The position numbers were made by a program, and so were the translations under genes. From positions 10,254,001-10,318,000 of the forward strand of contig JAWHQI010000005.1 in assembly GCA_033032865.1 (NCBI GenBank): DNA of 64,000 nt, read 5' to 3'. A model generated the notes under the pieces. It had not been told where the DNA came from, did not search any database, and worked only from the letters and a program-made list of their open reading frames with translations. Below, piece by piece: positions 56,532-64,000 of the stretch (its first letter is position 1; every line of letters starts with the position of its first letter). The DNA is from Dactylorhiza incarnata (taxonomy: Eukaryota > Streptophyta > Magnoliopsida > Asparagales > Orchidaceae).

Positions 56532-56549
56532 TCCCCGGCAACGACGCCA
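56532..56549 (-). other. tRNA-Asp-type primer site of the Gag-only element
   Basis: The minus strand reads TGGCGTCGTTGCCGGGGA, one change from the Athila site, six bases from the LTR end. Confidence 0.85.
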
Positions 56550-56555
56550 AAAACT

Positions 56556-57999
56556 TGACGTGCGAATTCCTACACCGCTTATATGCGGGAGCAAATTGCG
56601 GTCTGAACGACAGTGTATCGGTCGTTGTCAAGTAATATAAAATGAGGAGCGAATCCCCGAGTATCGAATCTCTCAAGGAACACAGTAATGTGGAGTTAAC
56701 TTTCGAGGAGGGACTTGAGATTGAAGTCCTTATGCGCGGATGGATTGCAGAAAAGGGGGGTTTGGTTTATGGAAAATAAAATAAAATAACTACAACTACT
56801 CCTATGCAATACCGCTATGCAATGCTTCGCCAGGCGGGATGGAAAACTACGTAGGCCTTGAACGCACTACTTCGCAAGGGCGGATGGACGAGAAGGCTTG
56901 CGGATGGAATGGTTCGCACTAGCGGGGTCGAGGTGGATTACACGGGTCGTTAGCACCGCTTAGCTTGGTGGATGGAAGAGTAGGCACACGGAGTAGGCGA
57001 GTAGGCTAGCAGAATGAAGTGGATGGTGGAGTGGAATTGGTGGCGCACCTCATATACACATATAAACTTAAAGGAATCTTCACATAGACAAGAAATAACA
57101 TTACGAATCAGAGTTTATAGTGCACATCATCAAAAAATATGAAATCTAGCTTATACAATCATCAAAATAAAAGGGGAGAAAGCAAGGAATCGACCCAATC
57201 TGAAGCCTTGTCGAAGATTCACGGTTGGATTCGCTGGGTTATCAATCCGCATCCAAACTCGGTCCTCAACTATGTCCAGGGTAAAGGAGGGTTGTCACTT
57301 CCTCCCAATGGCCCGTCTTCTTCGTGTCACGATCTGGCTGCATAACCTAGCTTCCTTCTCCTTGGATAATGGTGGATGTAGGGCTAGATCCCTCTCCTTG
57401 GAGCTTGAGGATGATGGAGGAGGCCAAAAGGGGCAGAAACCTGCGAAAATGGAGGAAAATGGTAGAGCGGGCGGAGTTCGGGATAGCCTCCCGACCTAAA
57501 ATCACGCACATGTATTTATAGGCGGTGCAGAAATTAATAGGGCGCACGGTCAGGCGCGCGAAGAAATGCCTTTGATCCTGCACGAAGAACCTGTAGAATA
57601 GTCCTGAATTGCAAAATTGCGCACGGTCAGTGGCGCACGACCAGTGGTCGTGCGCGAAGAAGGTCAGTGATCGTGCGAACTTCTCTGTTTGATAAGGGGA
57701 ATTAACGCACGACCACTGGTCGTGCGCCTAGTCGTGCGCGAAAGAAACACGACCAGTGGCTTTCTCAGCCGAAAATCCCCCAGAGCCAATCCCGAGTGTC
57801 GCACAACCCTTGAACCTGCATGAAAATATCCAGGACCACTGGAACACAAGGAATCACACCAAAATGGGCATAAATGTGCACTAAGAGTGGAAATACGAAA
57901 TGTGATCAATAGAAGTATTTATGAGTAGTAAGTGAAGTGCATTGGCGAGAAAAACGACCCAGATGAGTCCGGAAATCACTATATAAACCGGACACATCA
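56556..57999 (-). repeat. 5' LTR of the Gag-only element
   Basis: TGACGTGCG to GGACACATCA. It matches 28628-30086 with scattered changes, including loss of several palindrome half-sites. A perfect palindrome with arms CGCACGACCA and TGGTCGTGCG lies at 57706-57726 (central C). Confidence 0.93.
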
Positions 58000-58255
58000 C
58001 CAAGTCTATAATTGAGCTCCTTAGTAAATGCCCAGCTAAAATTAGGTTGAATGGATGCCACTTGGCTGCTGGGAGGAACAAATGAGGCATGACTGAACCA
58101 TGCCTTAATGGGAGACACACTTAGAGCCCCCCTCTTCTCCATTTGAACTCACCATTAGCTTCAGAGAGCTCTAAGTAGTCGAGCCAGCCCTTGAGTTCAC
58201 TACATTTGGAGGAGAATCAAGGAGTTGAGCAAGCTCGCTGGAGAGACTCGCCGCC

Positions 58256-58297
58256 ATGCCTCCCCGACGAATTACCCGCTCTCAAGCCCACATTCAG
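58256..58297 (+). other. Candidate 14-codon first exon
   Basis: GCCGCC-ATG is a good plant start context and opens MPPRRITRSQAHIQ. The sequence then reads CAG-GTCGGTTTC, a donor-like site in phase 0. MPPRR-type starts are common in gypsy Gag proteins, so this may be a spliced Gag leader inside the LTR. No downstream exon was found. Confidence 0.3.
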
Positions 58298-60546
58298 GTC
58301 GGTTTCTCCCCCTCTCCCTCTGCTCTAGTATCTAAGATCATATAGGAGAGATATCCAGCTCAATCAAGCCGGAGTCAAGGGAAGAAAATGAGATAATTTC
58401 CATGGATTAGTCCATGCTTGGGATCGCCGGAGAATCCATCTCCGGCGGCCGTGTCTCTGCCTAGCGGTAGCCACCACCTCAAGGAAGGTGGTGGAGGTGG
58501 AGGCCGGCAGTGGAGAGCAGAGAGTGGCCGGGAAATGGGAGATAAAGACCTCTAGGTCGGGATAATCAGAGCCCTTAGCTCAAGGAAGAAGGCGATGTTC
58601 TAGCTGTTGGATCTGGGAGATCAGCTAAATGCAGACCACAATAATATCATTTAATGATCTGTCACACTTTATTCAGTGATCTATAGCTTAAAATTAGGTG
58701 TCTTAGATGCAGAATTAGAAAAATATCTGAATATGAAAATTGTAGATCTTTGTCTTAACTTTAATTGGGCACTGGTTTCATGTGATTTGGTGCAAAAAAG
58801 CCCCCTGGGCACTAGTTTTGGTGTAGGGTGTACAAAGTGTGTGTGCATGTGTATTTTGTGAATATATCTGTAAATACACCTTGCATGCATGTAAAATTTG
58901 AAACATAAATGAGTCATGAGAGAACACATCACCTCACCAAAAATTAGAATTTTTGGACAAAATTTCCCTATATTTTTGTTCATAATTAATCTGATTAATC
59001 AAATAAATGAAATTTATGGAGTTGTGTAACTCCAAATGACCCCAAATTTGGGTGTCATGCTTAATAGGCCATTACTAGACTCTGGTTAAAATTTGGAAGC
59101 AATTGGACCTCTACATATGGGGTAATTCCACTTGCATGTCTTTGCCTATTTTGTGATATGATGTGCATATAGCGAAAAAGGATATTTTGTGTATTTGGCA
59201 TATATGGCTTAGTGTTAGCCTCTGAGATTTTGGACACACCCTACTTAGAATCAAAAATCTTAAGTATTTGATAAATTTGGAATATGTCACATTTATGTAT
59301 TAGTGAAATGTTTATGGCTAAAACCTTGTGGAAAATTTTGAAACTCCGTGGAATCCTTTGTAGCACCAACTAGAACCTCTGAAATTTTTTGTAGAAATTT
59401 TTAGAGAATATTTCTTTAGAAATTTTCAAAATTATCATATATTACATTTTTGAATAACTGAAATTTTACTGAGGAAAAAGATTGAGAAATCTTTGAAACT
59501 CTGGAAAATCATTTTGAATCTAATTATGAACTTCTGGGATTTTTGGTAGAATTTTTGGATGTATCACAAATGGTAAAATTCCACATATTCAATTTTTCAC
59601 AGTTTTAAATTTATGAAATATCTATGGTGAAATGTTTCTGGAAAATTATGAAATTCTGGATAAGATGTTTTTAGGTCATTATAGTACTATAGTAATTTCC
59701 TCAAAATCTTTGGAAGACATAAATTAGTACTTGTTGTATAAGGTTACATTTTCACCCTTTTTATTTTATATGAAAATTATGATTATAAATTCTCTGAAAA
59801 ATTATGGAACATTGGAAATCATATTATTTTGTCATCTATCTCCTACGGAAATTTTATTAGCAAGTTTGAAATTACTGACATGGTACTTCCTTTGTAATTT
59901 GAAATATGTCAAATGATTAATGAATTTTAAATTTAGGTCAAATTAATTTGAAATATATCAAAACTCTGGACACTTCCTAAATTATGCAATATGGACATAT
60001 GGTATGAATTGTAGCTCATTTGGATATGATATGGTTAAGATTACATCATAGTAATCAAATCTAGTACAATCTCATTTTGGACTACGAATAGTAAAAAACT
60101 TAATGTGATGGTTTGAACAGTAAGATCACTTAGAAAATCAGTAAAATCTGGATCATAACAGTAACATATCATTTATATCAGCCCCTAGAAGTTATGGAAT
60201 TTTTGGAGAACATTCGTACTATAGTTTAGGGAATAATTTACATTCTTGTCGCACTATGCAAAAAGGGCAGTTAATACCTTATGAGATTATAATAATTATT
60301 CAGCATGGGGAAATGTTCATGATATACCATTAGGGTATGATTAGAGTCATTTGAGTATCACACAAGACCTACAACATTTAGAGGATGAGAGATCTTAAGT
60401 GTTGAGCAACGTTCAAGAGAATGTTTGCTTAAGAATAGAGTGAAGGATAAGTCATAAAGCATCTAAGTTATGAAGAGTAATAAGGAGAGTCGGTGTTTAG
60501 AAAAAGCGCAGCCACCAATAATAGTAAATGTCCTGGAAAGTGGAAT

Positions 60547-60616
60547 TTGGGCATCAGCCCATCGCATTCCCTAGTATCGCTGAGAGCCCTTCACCGGGTA
60601 CACCTTGGGAAGTCCA
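60547..60616 (+). promoter_or_regulatory. Conserved 70-nt motif, scaffold copy
   Basis: Runs from TTGGGCATCAGCCCATC to TTGGGAAGTCCA. The outer stem here is TGGGC-ATCA-GCCCA, stronger than in the other copies. Confidence 0.6.
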
Positions 60617-61186
60617 TGAATCACCGTACACTTCTAGTATAACATTAAGTAGACAAGAGTAGTCTAACCAAATGACCAAGAGATATGGTGAAATTCATCC
60701 CTAGTTGGAGGATGGGAGGTAGTATATCAGTACGGGTTAGTCCTGCGAGCTGGAGGCTCGGGAGGTTGGATATTATATCAGGACGGGATAGTCCTGCGAG
60801 CTGGAGGCTCAGGTTATGATGACTTGCATGTGCATAGAAACAAATTAGTGGCGGATCTATGGTACTGGAAGGGTGTCACACCAATGGCAGTACGTTGACT
60901 TAGGCGGGTGTGAGGGTTTGAGGGGCCAGTAGGTTGTTTATACTGTGGTCTGGAGGACAATCCCCAAAGACGCACACCTGACCTTAAAGACTAGTGGGTT
61001 CCAGAAAAGAGTACGCAAGAATCTAGAGTGCACCTAGGATGTGTACAGAGGCGTACGAAGGGTCTATGCCTGGTAGTGTGTATACCTGCCTAGGAAGTGG
61101 AGGCACCCGCTCCACTGCTGCCGTAGCCACAATGGTGGTACCAGAGAGTGATGCTAGCTCCAAAAATTGGGAATGAAAGGTCTGTG

Positions 61187-62429
61187 TAGCACAAGACATC
61201 CTATGTGCAATCTCAGTAAGTTTGCACTATGGAAGGCAAGGATTAGGTTGTACATGAATTCTATTGATGAGGAAATCTTCAATGTGATTTTGAGAGGACC
61301 TCCAACACCAACAACAACAACAAGTGCTGAAGCACCAGTAAACAACAATGTTTTTCCACCACCTGAGTGGACAGATGCACAGAAAAAGCAAAGAAGTGCA
61401 GATGCAAAAGTAATGAACATTCTAGCACAAACAATGTATGATGACATTTTTCAGAAAGTGGTGGAATGTACTTCTGCAAGAGAAATATGGATCTCACTCA
61501 ACAACATGGTTGAAGGATCAATTGATGAAAGAAAGGACAGAAGATCCCACCTCATTTCTCAATATGAGAATTTCAAAAAGGGAGAATCTGAAAGTGTTGT
61601 TGATATGTACAATTGGCTAAGTCTCATAATCAATGAGTTGAAGACTTTGGATAAAGTGATCTCTATCACTGAGTTAAATGATAAGATCCTAATGTGCTTC
61701 CCCAGTACATGGGACTCTAGGATCTGGCCTATCAAGGAAGCCAGAAGCGTCAATGAGATTACTACTGAGACATTGGTAGGCAAGCTCAAATCCTATGAGC
61801 AGCTTGTCAAATCTAGAGAAGCTGAACAATCCACTTCATCTCCAGCAACAAAGAAGGAAAAGAACATTGCCTTCAAAGCTACTGAAGAAGAAGAAAAGGC
61901 TCCAAGAGATGAGGAGTTCATGAGCCTTCTAGCCAAAAGGATCTACAAGATGGCTAGAAAGGATTTTAGAAAGAAGGAATCCAGATCCAGAGAAAAGCCA
62001 AGGTATGATAAGTCAAATTCTAAAGAGATGAACTGTTATGGTTGCAGGAAACCTGGACACATTCTGTCAGAATGTCCAGACAATCAGAAGAAAGAAAAGA
62101 GAATAGAGAAAGAAGACGAGAAGCACTCTAACAAGTCTTCCTCCCACAAGCACAGACACAAGGGAAGAGGATTTGTAGCTAAATCATGGAGTGAAACTGA
62201 ATCAGAATCTTCATCAAGTTCTTATGATGATGAAGAAGAATCAAAAGAAAAGGACCAGTGCTTAATGGTAATTTATGACTCAAGCTATGAGTCGGATCTT
62301 GCATCTTCATCCAGTTCCAGTGATGGGGAAGATAATGAAGAAGAAAAGAATTTCTGCATGATGGCTATCAATGCCTCAGCAAGCAACTCAGATGAAGAAG
62401 AATCAGAAGCAGACAATGATACTGATTAG
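61187..62429 (+). pseudogene. SIRE copy 2 Gag
   Basis: One uninterrupted frame covers the Gag domain (NLSKFALWKARIRLYMNSID), the zinc knuckle CYGCRKPGHILSEC and the acidic Ser-rich tail, in contrast to the frameshifted first copy. It ends at TAG 62427-62429, exactly the CAG codon that precedes the candidate intron in the first copy, a C-to-T change. The native Met is lost with the 5' truncation. Confidence 0.88.
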
Positions 62430-63248
62430 GTAATATCTAATTTTGATTTCAATTCAGTTGAATTCAAAGATGAATTCAAAGTTCTTTGCTTAGACTTAAT
62501 AAAATCTGAGAAGGAAATAATCTCTCTCAGAAATAAGCTAGATGAAATGAATAAATTAAGTGAAGAGAATGCTAATCTTAAGAAAGATTAGGCTGCCTCC
62601 AGAGAACAAATCATTCTCATTGAGAACAAACTTTCTGAGGCTAAGAAATTTGAAGAATCCCTAAATGGGAGAAGCATCAAACTGATGGACATTACAAGCA
62701 CAGTCAATGCTAGATTAAGTGGCAAACTAGGCTTGGGTGCATCATCAAGTGAGCTACCTCTTATTAAGAAGAACATACTTACTACACCTATAAAATTCAT
62801 TTCTGCTAAAAGCAAAGAGGTTGTAGATGAAAATAAAAACATTTGAAGCAAGGCTGTAAAGAATAAGGGAATTCAGCAGAATTCATCAAACGGAGCTCGA
62901 CAAAATTAGACGAATTCGTCGAACGGAGATCGACGAACACTGAAGACAGATTTCCTGTATAGTCATTATTCGAACGGCGCTCGACGAAAGCACATCAATT
63001 CATCGAACGACGATCGACAAACTCAGCCCAGTTCGTCGAACTGAAGATATACAGAAAATTTAAAGAATTCTTTTTCTTCACATACTTACAATCCTTTCAC
63101 TGAATGGATAATTCCTCCAAGGAGATATCATCCAAAAGGTTATAAGGACCATCCTGAAATGTCTTTTATTCCAGAGTTTTGTGGTAATACAAAAGGACCC
63201 AAGGTAGTCTGGGTCAAAAACAACTAGTTTATTTTTTCTGTTGTGCAG
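62430..63248 (+). other. Candidate intron of SIRE copy 2, 819 nt
   Basis: GTAATATC to TTGTGCAG, the same length as in the first copy. It has private stops at 62588-62590 and near 62845, and the shared TAG at 63225-63227. A hairpin TTCGTCGA-ACGGAGA-TCGACGAA lies at 62915-62937. Confidence 0.5.
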
Positions 63249-64000
63249 GTGCACAGCTATCCAAGCAATAATGAACAATGGTATTTGGATAGTGGATGTT
63301 CAAAGCACATGACAGGAAACAAGGCCAACCTGAACAACAACAAGGCAAAGCTTGGACACAAGGTGATCTTTGGAGACTCCAACTGTGGACAAAACAAAGG
63401 CTATGGTCAAATCAAAGTTGGAGCAGTGACCTTCAAGGAAGTAGCCTATGTCAAGGTTCTGAAGCACAACCTCATCAACATAAGCCAGTTATGTGATGAA
63501 GGTTTTCAGGTAACTTTCAATCATTCCTTATGTCTTATTACCAATAACAAAAACATTAATGTGTTATCTGGTATTAGACATGGAAATATTTATTTAGTCA
63601 ACTTTGACTCTGCCAATTCTGACATTTGCTTATTTAATTCTATAAGTAAAACAAATTAATTATGGCATAAAAGGCTTGGACACATTAACCATAGAACTAT
63701 ATCTAAGCTTTCTAAGGACAATCTTGTTAGAGTACTCCGATCTGGTTAATACAAGACGGAAGGACTCTGCAGGGCTTGTCAATTAGGTAAGCAAACTAGA
63801 AGTAGTTTTAAGTATTTGTCCAAGAGTGATTCACCTAGGATTTTGTACCTACTGCATTTGGACCTTTTTGGACCTACTGCAATACAAAGCTTAGGAGGGA
63901 AGCATTACCCTTTAGTGATTGTAGATGACTTCTCAAGATTCACTTGGGTGTTCTTTCTTAGGAACAAGTATGACACCTTCAGTGTTCTGACAGACTTTCT
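63249..64000 (+). pseudogene. SIRE copy 2 Pol, protease and integrase start
   Basis: Protease QWYLDSGCSKHMTGNKANLN, then the pre-integrase part (KRLGHINHRTISKLSKDNL) after a stop at 63657-63659, a further TAA near 63749, and the integrase start (LLHLDLFGPTAIQSLGGK). The window ends before the second catalytic Asp. Confidence 0.9.

Larger units (their letters stand above)
28628..57999 (-). mobile_element. Gag-only (non-autonomous) LTR element hosting two insertions
   Basis: The LTRs at 28628-30086 and 56556-57999 share TGACG.../...CATCA ends, and the whole is flanked by CCAAG (28623-28627 and 58000-58004). After subtracting the nested SIRE (31849-43337) and Athila (44407-56063) elements, the original element was about 6.2 kb, on the minus strand. 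Its interior has a tRNA-Asp primer site, a zinc-knuckle Gag-like ORF and a long non-coding 3' part, with no protease, RT or integrase. This fits the TR-GAG or LARD type of non-autonomous element. A truncated relative lies at 11263-13400. Confidence 0.93.
58005..61186 (+). repeat. Long-LTR scaffold, right part
   Basis: Continues from 28627. It contains an exon-like start at 58256, 2 kb of T-rich intron-like sequence (58300-60380), the conserved 70-nt motif (60547-60616), GGTTAGTCCTGCGAGCTGGAG repeats near 60744 and 60788, and a GCTAGCTCCAAAAATTGGGA block at 61153. These last parts match 13401-14160 in diverged form. It ends at a fusion with SIRE gag. No complete gene is seen. Confidence 0.6.
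61187..64000 (+). mobile_element. Second SIRE copy, 5'-truncated, runs off window
   Basis: Homology to the SIRE element begins at TAGCACAAGAC, 15 codons or so into Gag, and continues to the end of the window inside the integrase. The LTR, primer site and Gag start are missing. The join with the scaffold has a 2-4 bp GTG overlap and no target duplication, so it arose by rearrangement and not by insertion. Identity to 33520-36330 is well above 90% by eye. Confidence 0.9.

Overview
This window is repeat-rich plant DNA with no convincing host gene. The families present (Tat and Athila lineages of Ty3/gypsy, a SIRE-type Ty1/copia element, a CACTA transposon whose ends begin CACTACAACAAA, and non-autonomous Gag-only LTR elements) point to heterochromatin of a flowering plant, probably a eudicot. 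The species cannot be named from the sequence. Nearly all coding regions carry stops or frameshifts, so they are listed as pseudogenes.

Layout, left to right. (1) 1-7264: minus-strand Tat-lineage element with Gag, protease, RT, RNase H, a second (archaeal-type) RNase H and integrase. Its 5' LTR is at 6669-7264, a 98-bp tandem repeat lies near the left edge, and its 3' LTR is outside the window. (2) 7265-18478: two similar blocks (7265-11262 and 14735-18478), each holding the end of an LTR, a tRNA-Asp primer site, Athila-like gag and protease, and an RT fragment cut at the same codon and joined to an LTR-like TGTAACATCC start. Between them lie a truncated Gag-only element (11263-13400) and long-LTR sequence (13401-15389). 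(3) 18479-61186: an old long-LTR scaffold with a 65-bp palindromic minisatellite, split by a 9.4-kb CACTA element (19003-28386, target duplication CCC) and by a Gag-only LTR element (28628-57999, target duplication CCAAG). (4) Inside that Gag-only element sit two further insertions: a complete SIRE-type copia (31849-43337, target duplication CATTG) and an Athila element (44407-56063) that landed in the second zinc knuckle of the host Gag-like ORF. (5) 61187-64000: a second, truncated SIRE copy running off the right edge.

How the parts fit. The Gag-only element has no pol but uses the same tRNA-Asp primer site as the Athila elements, so Athila enzymes could plausibly mobilise it. The SIRE family shows an in-frame, translatable candidate intron of exactly 819 nt in both copies: retention would give an extended Gag ending at a conserved UAG, and removal would give Gag-Pol. 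A second splice-acceptor-like site precedes a large third ORF, and small hairpins with compensating base changes sit upstream of both acceptors.

The most unusual theme is promoter architecture. Each LTR family carries many copies of its own short CpG-rich palindrome, and in the three families with a clear TATA box the array lies directly upstream of it. SIRE and Athila, which are unrelated, share the same motif in the same orientation, with units mostly 21-26 bp apart.
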